A stretch of 35,408 bases of DNA, taken from Patescibacteria group bacterium (lineage in GTDB: Bacteria; Patescibacteriota; Gracilibacteria; UBA1369; UBA12470). The translations under genes and the position numbers were made by a program. Location: NCBI GenBank assembly GCA_018816885.1, contig JAHIUS010000012.1, positions 1-35,408 on the forward strand, in the 5' to 3' direction. Below are positions 18,301-24,185 of this stretch, one piece after another (within the stretch, counting starts at the first letter, position 1; every line of letters starts with the position of its first letter). The notes under the pieces are model-generated. The model made no database searches, was not told where the DNA came from, and was given only the letters and a program-made list of their open reading frames with translations.

Positions 18301-18916
18301 GATCAATCGAACTGCCGTATCTGGCACCATTATTAACATTTGTAGCACGACCTCCCAATCCGCCGTATCCTCCACCTCCACCGGACGAATAATCGGCATA
18401 TCCGTAACCCGCCGTATTCAAAGCACAAATTCCGGTACTCAAATTAGGTCCGTAACCGTTTTCAATATTACCTTCACCACCTTTACATCCTTTACCGTCA
18501 AGATCTATAGCCCCGGAAGGCCCGACGGTAACACTACCACTGGCAACAATCACAACTCCGCTTCCCGAAGCTGCATGAGTAACAGTACCGTTAATCACAA
18601 CCGCATCCCCCGAATCGGAAAAAAAACCGGATCCCGACCAAGTAGCGGTAACTCCCTCATTAACCGTAAGAGTAAGGTCTTCTGCCCCTCCAACATCCAA
18701 ATCCTCACCATGAAAAGTCAAAGTAGAATCCCCGGTAATAAAAATCCCCTGACAACTGCTCGCATAAGCCGCTGTAATATCGGTACTAGAGCTAATCTCA
18801 CAGGGTGCCGCATGAGCTTTCGGAACCTCCCAATTCATAGGGAGAATCCCGATTACAAGAGTCAATCCGAGAATACAGCTTAGAACCTTTTTCATAGTTT
18901 TAACCTTAAAATTCAT
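12347..18916 (-). CDS. Giant secreted, membrane-anchored surface protein (2189 aa)
   Basis: Probable adhesin or cell-envelope fibre. Order of parts: signal peptide (K-K then a hydrophobic core, A-H-A cleavage site near 36); a beta-rich region with two similar Gly-rich modules (about 139-305 and 532-702, each with S-G-G-G-A, a L-T-V-x-G-x-I-x-A-x-G motif and a terminal G-G-G-G-G-G-G-R-x-A-V-Y-Y); a DUF2341-like domain (about 919-1022, ending Y-M-Y-Y-G-N) and a jelly-roll-like region to about 1195; two fibronectin-III-like domains (about 1317-1409 and 1549-1647); a Gly/Ser linker (about 1657-1674); thrombospondin type 3-like D-x-D-x-D-G calcium repeats (about 1795-1942); Ig-like domains; a C-terminal TM helix (about 2152-2175) and a short basic tail. 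Start: the ATG at 18916 sits 6 nt after TATAAT (leaderless); an ATG at 18895 also gives an intact signal peptide. Confidence 0.88.
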   Translation of the reverse strand: MNFKVKTMKKVLSCILGLTLVIGILPMNWEVPKAHAAPCEISSSTDITAAYASSCQGIFITGDSTLTFHGEDLDVGGAEDLTLTVNEGVTATWSGSGFFSDSGDAVVINGTVTHAASGSGVVIVASGSVTVGPSGAIDLDGKGCKGGEGNIENGYGPNLSTGICALNTAGYGYADYSSGGGGGYGGLGGRATNVNNGARYGSSIDPVLLGSGGGAGGNGDGGDGGGRAYLDVLGTLTVNGTISADGTVGGLDGTQAAGGGSGGGVYINAATLSGIGTVSAAGGNGVNSSDNTRDGGGGGGGRIAVYYGVLNGFDLGNITAAAGLAGASSTLATDGTNGTTFILDRTSDDGAGNLRVTSGLDFKNGVDYVRTGLVFDDGADFYCEDQTTLNIGTVGNLSFLDGTWDCSSAITTINLTASGTINTSGADWDITNTTNFNLSADTWTTVGASTIDINKSGAVVDWDVANDLTLNNLTWNGNTGVDKEAGTASADGGAITFDNDVAVALVNTDITASVNWEVASLNIDSDSSIAADGVGCAGGGAEDDPGDGPNTTTGVCATSTSGFGAIAAGGGGAGHGGAGGDGTTGSTGGSTYDSNTAPVFMGSGGGASQNTTGQGGDGGGKVILDIDGTLTVAGSITANGEVGTCVANYCGGGGSGGTINIGTSTLAGAGSIDANGGNGGNGSSFDGGGGGGGRVAVYYATDSSSFLADMIAGNTSLKGTKGGTDGSPADGADGTLYKLQYSAPSTPYITAGSGTGSYQNSRTPVLISSTYASDGLSHTTSDWKITTDLAGDTTVWSASDDSSNLESITVNDSKGTFAGVLSGETQLAQFTTYYAFARHTNAVGDSSWSGTGHSFTTLFSGVTSTQVWDFDEASPSTYYVYDDSIVDVDVVDSMASLKDLGGGTYTASFIPVDGNTKRKAVTITNSGAELTDYQVGLTVAYDSDMQADFDDLRFTTSDGSTEIDYWVESYTASTTASVWVEIPTVAASADTTLYMYYGNSSAATESDIDNTFLFADDFDDGTVDSSKWTTTGTFTEADGTLKLGTADGVWSTDYALADDTAVFYRAYAGATENKASLGFVELAHRFEADLGSGEKGFDFGFWTGANCYMERGGVTFEESNFTYNTGWNNYSIEYHEGTSLKFTYPSSTFTETTASSIVQVSDDPHLQISSFDMADFRADYVFVRKAAGTEPTSVFGAEASMSLDDVKIHTAIAGTHPEFSNLFDFDAVYSGNNAGTGYYQISADGSNWFYHSGTSWLAVSDINVDHNTEYEINSYLGGFTGDVGTGSIYVRSFLFSDGTEKVEIDSVSVTYDAGAPSGLAAFLFDSSTATTATFTWTAAADPAFDHYEVWYGTGQSDVQGRTGQALEWDNGNDANLASAATATTTVTGLTAGLNYYAKIWAVDALSNESALDDITFNTNQSPTVSGVSGSQDVAGSSEVTIEFTVDDGDDDNLSAKIEYNVGSGWQKATLLSDVSATYGTPEIDNSAAYQVGTGSAYIITSSGANTVSVIWDTVSDESNIDISTALVRVTPYDTIAEGAAGSSSAFIIDQLNPSGGLSDLNTSSITSSSIGLSWTAVAVESNFYLYRIYYKVQAAATYALAGTLSTMSAVATTLTNLVEGATYNIYVQAVDNYGNSASTPVLTVATINTQNPVFGQTTGGGGGGGSSSSSSGGSDIPDDSGDSTDIVSGHDYDPDELAGEVEVVSEDFEFEEGISIEVIPLENLVIEQIIFINREPVLKLEEKDTREVIFEDRIEITFQDDIVIVAPVSVREDVALEVVLTDVVLPEDKIADQIFEDKDNDGLLDIWEEMMFSDKDFDGSLDTDADGLTDAEEFLYGSDPLNSDTDNDGLSDKVEVLLGIDADSWDSDGDGISDVLELIEGSDPSQRDYVSVDESVHDEDFDSDGDGMSDYMESVYRTDPWSSDSDFDGISDMDELYYGFNPNKADYVENIKTKITNLPNNAVVRGANILIKGTSEPNIRAVVYVLDANGAAVSSFETDTDELGKFIVVVDENLSDGDYNLFVAGVDGKKLIDISAIKSFTVNTDIGAPEIKTPEIDEEGDISLKAFAAPGSIIYVTWRSMIFSSIVVADSLTGEFEVKPPSALSEGEHKVYVYAENPATGIRGDAIQVDFSVGKVNLLYQSAAIREAEGSGGFGTIAVIMIFILIILGVLTLFIKSRMTEEKDMLNKL

Positions 18917-18922
18917 CGTATA

Positions 18923-18931
18923 ATTATACCA
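18923..18931 (-). promoter_or_regulatory. Extended -10 promoter of giant surface protein gene (leaderless)
   Basis: TGgTATAAT on the minus strand, with 6 nt between the -10 box and the ATG at 18916. No matching -35 box is seen, as expected for an extended -10 promoter. If the ATG at 18895 is used instead, the leader is 21 nt. Confidence 0.65.
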
Positions 18932-18948
18932 TAAACTCTCGAGGCATT

Positions 18949-20079
18949 CTAGCCCAAACTCACAAAATCCCAGATCTTCACGGCCATCTCACTTTTCAAG
19001 CCGGCAATCCCCATCTTGTTATTCTTACCGAAAACGATACATTTCCCACTATCAAACTCCATATTTGAGATTAAATTTGCCACCATAAAATCACACTTTT
19101 TCTCGATCATTTTCGCCCTTCCCCTTTCCTCCGAATTATCAGCCTCAAGCGCAAACCCGATAATCGTCTGCCCGCTCTTATAATCTCCGCACCATCTCAA
19201 AATATCGACCGTTCTTTGAAGATTTATTTGAAAAACCCCATCATCCTTCTTAATCTTGCCCTTAACCTTTTCAGGTTCAAAATCGGAAACCGCCGCAGCC
19301 GAAACAAAATAGTCACACTTCGGGAAATGCTTGGAAACAGCATCAAACATCTTATCCGCAGTTTCAACCTCAACAACAGTAGTATCATAAGGTTTGGGAA
19401 GAGCCGTCGGGCCAGTAATCAAAGTCACCTCAGCCCCCCTGAGCCAAGCCTCTTTCGCCATCCCATATCCCATTTTCCCGGAAGAACGATTGGATAAAAA
19501 CCGAATATCGTCCCAACTTTCTCGAGTAGGCCCTGCGGTAACCAGAACCTTCTTGCCCTTTAAATCATTGGGAGCAAAAATTCTTTCAATATTCGCAAGA
19601 ATCTCGGAAACCTCGGACATCCGCCCATAACCTTGGGAACCACACGCGAGCTCCCCAAAAACAGGCCCGCAAAAATGCGCCCCCACCCCGAGAAGTTTCA
19701 CAATATTGAGCTGAACCTGAGGCTTATTAAGCATAAACTCATTCATGGCAGGCACCACAAGTAGAGGAGCATTGCTCGCCAAAATCGTGGTAGTCAAAAA
19801 ATCGTCCGCAATCCCATTTGCCGCCTTCCCGATAAAATTAGCCGTAGCGGGAGCAACAACCGCTAGATCTACCTCCTGAAGCTCGATATGTTCCATCGCT
19901 TTTCCACCGGAAATGGCAGAAAAAAGCTTCTCGGAAATCAAATCCTTCGCATTTTCAGTCATTACGACCTGAACCTGCGCGCCGTTTTCCTTGAGCCGCC
20001 TGATAAGATCAAGCGTTTTATAGATAGCGGCACCGGCTGTTACACCGATTAGGATTTTTTTGTTTTGAAGATAATTCAT
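18949..20079 (-). CDS. coaBC: Bifunctional phosphopantothenoylcysteine decarboxylase/synthase
   Basis: Joins cysteine to 4'-phosphopantothenate (CoaB) and decarboxylates the product to phosphopantetheine (CoaC), steps 2 and 3 from pantothenate to CoA. The N-terminal flavoprotein half has G-V-T-A-G-A-A-I-Y-K, the active-site histidine in E-H-I-E-L, the V-A-P-A-T-A-N-F-I-G-K segment and the P-A-M-N-x-x-M motif. The C-terminal half has L-V-T-A-G-P-T-R-E, the S-N-R-S-S-G-K-M-G motif, A-A-V-S-D-F-x-P and K-I-K-K. I use the ATG at 20079 (377 aa); a TTG at 20097 adds six unlikely residues. It lies 19 nt downstream of HNH gene B on the same strand, in a cluster with coaW, panB and panC. Confidence 0.95.
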   Translation of the reverse strand: MNYLQNKKILIGVTAGAAIYKTLDLIRRLKENGAQVQVVMTENAKDLISEKLFSAISGGKAMEHIELQEVDLAVVAPATANFIGKAANGIADDFLTTTILASNAPLLVVPAMNEFMLNKPQVQLNIVKLLGVGAHFCGPVFGELACGSQGYGRMSEVSEILANIERIFAPNDLKGKKVLVTAGPTRESWDDIRFLSNRSSGKMGYGMAKEAWLRGAEVTLITGPTALPKPYDTTVVEVETADKMFDAVSKHFPKCDYFVSAAAVSDFEPEKVKGKIKKDDGVFQINLQRTVDILRWCGDYKSGQTIIGFALEADNSEERGRAKMIEKKCDFMVANLISNMEFDSGKCIVFGKNNKMGIAGLKSEMAVKIWDFVSLG

Positions 20080-20098
20080 AGGACATGAGTATTGCAAA

Positions 20099-20935
20099 TC
20101 ACAGCTTAAGATTCAACCGCTTCAGGTATTTTTTATCGATCGCGTTTGGTTTCATTTTGTCGCGTAGTCGCCAGTCCTTAGAATCGTCTTGTTCGTTCTC
20201 GATTAGGCCGGCGTGAGCTATCTGGTGGTGGTGATGGCAGAGTGGGACGAGGCGTTTGTGAGCTTTGGTGGTTGCGAACCTGTCGGGATGGTGGATTTCG
20301 GTCGCAGGTTGCTTGCACATTGCGCATTTATCACCTGCTTTTCTTCTGTCTGAGGCTGTGATGTAGCGTTGGCCTTCTTTTGAGGGATTGGATTTTCTGG
20401 TCTTAGGTTGTTCGATTTGATTGAGGAGTTCCTCAAGTGCCTCCCCGAGTGTAATTGACTCTTTCCTTTCTTTTTCCAATTCTTGTCTGAACTTCCTGAG
20501 CCTAAGTTCTGTCTCAGGTTTTACTGTAAAGCTAAGTTTGGGCAGTTTTTCAGGTTGAGAGTTACAACCGGTTGTAACTTCCTTTGCGTAAACCTCAAGG
20601 GTTTTTCTTGGAAGAGTTTCTACCATTTTTATCGCCTCTTCTTCCTTAACAGGAATTCTTGCTGCGATGCTTACCTTGCTCCAACCTTGTTTTTCGATCT
20701 GAGCTTTGAGCAAGGGTTTTTCTTCAAGTTTCTTATCCAATCTCAATACTTCATCAACAATCCTCTTGGTAACTCCTCCCAATCTTGCGGCAAAGTCATA
20801 AATAGAATAATATCCCTTTTTCTTCCAAAGCTTCCTCTTCTCAACCTCAGGAAGCAAAAAGACAAATTTCCGTCTCCACCGGAGTGCTTCCGCCCCGTAT
20901 TTTTGGCACAAATCAAACAACTGTTTATCGGTCAT
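20099..20935 (-). CDS. HNH endonuclease-domain protein, paralogue B (ahead of coaBC)
   Basis: 278 aa, homologous to paralogue A over its full length (shared L-C-Q-K-Y-G, L-L-P-E-V-E-K-R, E-K-P-L-L-K-A, I-E-K-Q-G, S-A/T-S-D-R and T-E-I-H-H-P-D-R-F). HNH residues: C204-x2-C207, H214-H215, C233 followed by H-H-H-H, and H241, so the metal sites look intact. The segment about 120-140 differs from A and carries an extra cysteine. It sits between panC and coaBC, with its own promoter 26 nt upstream, and so splits what would otherwise be a continuous pan-coa operon. Function unknown; the duplicated setting suggests either an autoregulated element that spreads to operon heads or a conserved regulator. 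Confidence 0.85.
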   Translation of the reverse strand: MTDKQLFDLCQKYGAEALRWRRKFVFLLPEVEKRKLWKKKGYYSIYDFAARLGGVTKRIVDEVLRLDKKLEEKPLLKAQIEKQGWSKVSIAARIPVKEEEAIKMVETLPRKTLEVYAKEVTTGCNSQPEKLPKLSFTVKPETELRLRKFRQELEKERKESITLGEALEELLNQIEQPKTRKSNPSKEGQRYITASDRRKAGDKCAMCKQPATEIHHPDRFATTKAHKRLVPLCHHHHQIAHAGLIENEQDDSKDWRLRDKMKPNAIDKKYLKRLNLKL

Positions 20936-20960
20936 TTTTGAGTGGCTAATTTCTACCCGA

Positions 20961-20989
20961 AAACTACTCCTTTAACAGGAGTAAATCAA
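20961..20989 (-). promoter_or_regulatory. Promoter with operator-like inverted repeat of HNH gene B
   Basis: TTGATT, 17 nt, TAGTTT on the minus strand. The spacer contains a perfect inverted repeat, TACTCCT-N5-AGGAGTA (20965-20983), placed between -35 and -10 as for a classic repressor site. Same spacing and flanks as the HNH gene A promoter. Confidence 0.75.
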
Positions 20990-21026
20990 GTATTTTGACT
21001 GGACATTTTGCGGGGTGAGGGTCTGG

Positions 21027-21791
21027 TCACTTTTCGCGCCCAAGCCTCACGCAATCCACAAGCCTCACTCCCCCAACCTTAGCGGCAACCGCCAAAACAT
21101 CTCCATTCCTCTCGAAATACTCCAACTCCACCATAGGCTCCGCCTCGATCAACGACTTGTCCCCGGCCTTGAGAGCTTTATACAAAACCTGCGCCGCCAC
21201 TCTTTCCTCATCTGTTAAATATTTATTCCGAGAACTCATCGCAAGCCCTCCTTTTTCACGAACAGTAGGCAAAACCCTCATCTCAATCCCAAAATTAAGA
21301 TCCTCAATCAGTTTCTGAATAACAAGAGTCTGCAAATAATCTTTTTGCCCAAAATAAACCTTCCCGGGCCGAATAATATTGAAAAGCTTAGCACAAACCT
21401 GCGCCACACCTTCAAAATGCCCCGGCCGAGACTTTCCGCACATAATACCCGCATACGACTCCGGCAGCTTGAACTCAATCATCTCCTCATCAGGATAAAT
21501 CTCCTTCTCATCAGGAAGAAACAAATAATCAACTCCCGCCCGTTCAAGCTTGAGCTTATCCGCCTCCAAATCTCGAGGATAATCGGAAAAATCCTCCCCC
21601 AGAAGAAACTGCGTCGGATTCACAAAAATAGAAACAACCGTATAGTCGCACTCAGATAAAGAAGCCTCCACAAGACTCATATGTCCATCATGAAGCGCCC
21701 CCATAGTCGGCACGAACCCAACGCTCTTCCCCTTTTCCAAGGTAAGAGTCATCATTTTTTGAGTAATTGGAATTGTGCGTAGTACCTGCAT
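21027..21791 (-). CDS. panC: Pantothenate synthetase
   Basis: Condenses pantoate and beta-alanine to pantothenate using ATP. The 254-aa protein shows all family motifs: V-P-T-M-G-A-L-H-D-G-H (the HxGH nucleotide-binding motif), V-N-P-T-Q-F, the C-G-K-S-R-P-G-H-F-x-G-V segment, F-G-Q-K-D-Y-L-Q and the M-S-S-R-N loop. It is somewhat shorter than typical PanC (about 280 aa) at the C-terminal, dimer-forming end. The ATG lies 2 nt after the panB stop. The HNH gene B promoter begins just after its stop. Confidence 0.95.
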   Translation of the reverse strand: MQVLRTIPITQKMMTLTLEKGKSVGFVPTMGALHDGHMSLVEASLSECDYTVVSIFVNPTQFLLGEDFSDYPRDLEADKLKLERAGVDYLFLPDEKEIYPDEEMIEFKLPESYAGIMCGKSRPGHFEGVAQVCAKLFNIIRPGKVYFGQKDYLQTLVIQKLIEDLNFGIEMRVLPTVREKGGLAMSSRNKYLTDEERVAAQVLYKALKAGDKSLIEAEPMVELEYFERNGDVLAVAAKVGGVRLVDCVRLGREK

Positions 21792-21793
21792 AT

Positions 21794-22543
21794 TTAATAA
21801 CTTTCTCTTTCGGAAGGAAAATCTCCTTCAACCACATCTTTCTTATACCCCAAAACCGCTTTTTTGGCTACAGCATGCAAATCCCCGTACTTCCGCAAAA
21901 ACTTCGGCTCAAACCCGGGATTCAACCCGAGCATATCCGGCAAAACCAAAATCTGCCCGTCACAACCCGCCCCGGCCCCGATCCCAATCGTCGGAATCTC
22001 CAATAAACCCGTTATCTCCCGAGCCAAATCCGCAGGAACACACTCAAGAACCAGACAAAAAGCCCCCGCAGCCTCTATAGCTCGAGCCTCCTCAACAATC
22101 CTCTCAGAATCCTCCCCTTTCCCCTGAACCCTAAATCCTTCATCCTCCTGCGGCTTAAGTCCCGTATGACCCATAACCTCAAACCCGGCCTCCTTCAAAG
22201 CAGAAACCATCTCCGGTTTCCCCTCAGCTTTCACATATTTGCAACCAATCTTCCGCGCGTCCTGTATAGCTTTTTCAACACTAACGCAACTCTCAAGAGG
22301 CAAATCCGCCACTACCAACGAACCGGGAGCACCCCTCATAACCGCCTGAGCATGCCTCTTTATATCGGCAGCAGTAACTCCTTTCGTATCTTTCTCCCCC
22401 AAAACAACCATCCCCAAAGAGTCACCAACCAAAATAAGATCAACTCCGCACTCCTCAAGCAAACCCGCCATCAGACAATCATAAGCGGTAAGAGCAACGA
22501 TCTTCCTTTCACCCTTAAGAGCTTTCAGACAATTTAATTTCAT
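21794..22543 (-). CDS. panB: 3-methyl-2-oxobutanoate hydroxymethyltransferase
   Basis: Adds a hydroxymethyl group from methylene-tetrahydrofolate to ketoisovalerate, giving ketopantoate. 249 aa with the metal and substrate motifs: A-L-T-A-Y-D, V-G-D-S-L-G-M-V, M-G-H-x-G-L-x-P-Q, the L-E-C-V-P segment holding the catalytic glutamate, and I-G-I-G-A-G-A-G-C-D-G-Q. It directly precedes panC. The enzyme that reduces ketopantoate (panE or ilvC) and the source of beta-alanine (panD) are not in the window. A weak promoter (TTGGGT, 17 nt, TTAATT) may lie just before the ATG. Confidence 0.95.
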   Translation of the reverse strand: MKLNCLKALKGERKIVALTAYDCLMAGLLEECGVDLILVGDSLGMVVLGEKDTKGVTAADIKRHAQAVMRGAPGSLVVADLPLESCVSVEKAIQDARKIGCKYVKAEGKPEMVSALKEAGFEVMGHTGLKPQEDEGFRVQGKGEDSERIVEEARAIEAAGAFCLVLECVPADLAREITGLLEIPTIGIGAGAGCDGQILVLPDMLGLNPGFEPKFLRKYGDLHAVAKKAVLGYKKDVVEGDFPSERESY

Positions 22544-22596
22544 AGTGAATTAAACAACGGCGAAACAAGGACCCAACGAGAAATAAAACATCATCT

Positions 22597-23181
22597 TTAA
22601 AACGCAGAGTAATAAAACAAAGCACTAAGCCCCAAAAAAGGAGAAAGCACCGCAAGCACAATAACTGTCAAAATTGTCCCGATTATCATAGACCCGATCG
22701 TCTCTGCAACATCAAGTTTATGAACAACCTGCAAAGTCACAAACATAAGAACAACTATCCAAATCATAACAATAAAAGATAGCGCCGGAATAAGCATAAC
22801 CGCCCCAACAAGCATCGCATACCCGTAAACCCTCAGATATTTCATCAGATCACCCTTCCCTTTAAACAAATACTGAGCAACAACCGTAATAAGAAGCATA
22901 CTCAAGAACGAAACAGCCCCATAAACAAGAGTCCTGAAAATCATATCCTCAATACCCGGTCTATAAACAACTCCGAAAACCCTAACAGGAAAAATAAACC
23001 TCCCAACCGCCCCAAAAAGCCCATAAAGCAGAAAAAACAGAATAGCAACACCCGTGGCTTTCTCATCAGCCGCAACAGCATTCATAACGGTTTTATTCAG
23101 CTTCACAATTTCAAAAGCCTTCTTGAACTCATCCTTCCAACCAGCCATAGTCTTGGGGAAATGTACTTGATGATGTGTCAT
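22597..23181 (-). CDS. Yip1-like membrane protein
   Basis: 194 aa from the ATG at 23181; an earlier in-frame start overlaps coaW and adds an unlikely tail. A cytoplasmic N-terminus (W-K-D-E-F-K-K-A-F) is followed by five hydrophobic segments between about residues 45 and 190, the arrangement of the Yip1 family. Bacterial Yip1 proteins have no settled function. It lies between coaW and panB in the same orientation, so it may be co-transcribed with the CoA genes; whether it helps their substrates cross the membrane is speculation. Confidence 0.65.
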   Translation of the reverse strand: MTHHQVHFPKTMAGWKDEFKKAFEIVKLNKTVMNAVAADEKATGVAILFFLLYGLFGAVGRFIFPVRVFGVVYRPGIEDMIFRTLVYGAVSFLSMLLITVVAQYLFKGKGDLMKYLRVYGYAMLVGAVMLIPALSFIVMIWIVVLMFVTLQVVHKLDVAETIGSMIIGTILTVIVLAVLSPFLGLSALFYYSAF

Positions 23182-23207
23182 TTTTATTTTTGTTAAAAAA
23201 TTTTCGA

Positions 23208-24008
23208 TCACATTCTAGCAAACTTTGCCCCTATAGCAGAAGCAAAATTTGCATTATCAGGAATAAAAACCTCGAAATCATAAGCTTCCGCTATCCTTTT
23301 AATAATATCCGTAACAGCCTTCGCCTTGGTGAGCTTTCCAATTAAAACAATCTGAGAAACTTTTTCGGCCTGAGCAGCAAAAACCGCAGCAGAACCAATA
23401 GTTTGGCCTATCAAATTTATAAGACCCGCAGCCAAATCCTCATCATCAAAATCAATCTCCCTGGCAAGCCGCCCCAGGTTGGAAGCTGTCGAATCCGCCG
23501 CAATACGGCCAATACCGCCCCCAACAATATCCTCAACGGAAAGATCAACTTTTTGAGAAGAACCTTTAGCACCAATCCTCAAAATTTCATCCAAATCGGA
23601 AATCCCGAGAAGCTCCCTCGCAAGCGCCAAAAAAGTTCCACCGCCTATACCTGTCCCGCCAACATGTTTGCAATCTACAACATCTTGTCTGCAGTCTACA
23701 GATACGATACAAGTCCCTGTCCCCATAGAAACCACAAGCCACTTACCATCCGCCATCCGCCATGTCCCTCCCCTTCCTATCGCATCGATTTCAGACACCT
23801 TGATAACAGGTATACCGAAAACCTCTTCTGTAAAAAATCGACTCTTACCTCCCGTTACATAAATTTTCGAAACATCATCATTGGCAAACCGTGACAAATC
23901 CGCAACTTCCACATCGCAAGCCTCAAAAGTCTCAACCTTCAAAATCCGATCCCCTTCCCAAAAAACAGCATCAATCGTCGACCCGCCGAAGTCCAAAGAA
24001 ATTTCCAT
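23208..24008 (-). CDS. coaW: Type II pantothenate kinase
   Basis: Phosphorylates pantothenate, the first step towards CoA. The 266-aa protein has the ASKHA-fold phosphate loops of the type II class: an N-terminal D-F-G-G-S-T-I-D, then V-S-M-G-T-G-T-C-I-V near 93-102, and V-G-G-T-G-I-G-G-G-T-F-L-A-L near 116-130, which is diagnostic for PanK-II, with L-S-V-E-D-I-V-G further on. Type II enzymes are best known from staphylococci and eukaryotes; most bacteria have type I or III. The -10 element TAAGAT ends 6 nt before the ATG, so the message is probably leaderless. First gene of the CoA cluster. Confidence 0.88.
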   Translation of the reverse strand: MEISLDFGGSTIDAVFWEGDRILKVETFEACDVEVADLSRFANDDVSKIYVTGGKSRFFTEEVFGIPVIKVSEIDAIGRGGTWRMADGKWLVVSMGTGTCIVSVDCRQDVVDCKHVGGTGIGGGTFLALARELLGISDLDEILRIGAKGSSQKVDLSVEDIVGGGIGRIAADSTASNLGRLAREIDFDDEDLAAGLINLIGQTIGSAAVFAAQAEKVSQIVLIGKLTKAKAVTDIIKRIAEAYDFEVFIPDNANFASAIGAKFARM

Positions 24009-24014
24009 GCCCGA

Positions 24015-24043
24015 ATCTTAGCAAAAAAATTTGTCTACAAGTA
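24015..24043 (-). promoter_or_regulatory. coaW promoter, extended -10, leaderless
   Basis: On the minus strand TACTTG, 17 nt, TAAGAT with TG one base before it, then 6 nt to the ATG. Its -35 overlaps the -35 of the divergent pyrophosphatase promoter. Confidence 0.6.
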
Positions 24044-24059
24044 GAGTTTCGGGTAAAAT
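24031..24059 (+). promoter_or_regulatory. Promoter of the membrane pyrophosphatase gene
   Basis: TTGTCT, 17 nt, TAAAAT on the plus strand. Predicted leader of about 120 nt, whose second half is a heptamer array. The element overlaps the divergent coaW promoter head to head. Confidence 0.6.
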
Positions 24060-24109
24060 ACCCCGCGCTGTCATCAAAAAAGCAAAAATTAATCATATAT
24101 TTCCTTTAG

Positions 24110-24180
24110 ATCAAAGATCATAGATCAAAAATCATAGAAGTGATCTACATCTATAATCTACTACCTACTATCTAACACTC
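24110..24180. repeat. Heptanucleotide array (e), sense-switching, upstream of pyrophosphatase gene
   Basis: Begins with TAGATCA, AAGATCA, TAGATCA, AAAATCA and then changes to the complementary sense (ATCTACT, ACCTACT, ATCTAAC), keeping the 7-nt register. It ends a few nt before the ATG at 24186 and lies in the mRNA leader. Confidence 0.8.
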
Positions 24181-24185
24181 AAACT

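Noticed and set aside
12347..18916. Many antisense open frames across the giant gene (for example 17090-17605 plus)
   Set aside because: Caused by Gly/Ser/Thr-rich codons with few stops on the other strand; composition is low-complexity and no family is recognised.
20961..20989. Inverted repeat before HNH gene B as a terminator of panC
   Set aside because: No T-run follows the stem in the panC direction, and the repeat fits precisely between promoter boxes and is shared with HNH gene A.
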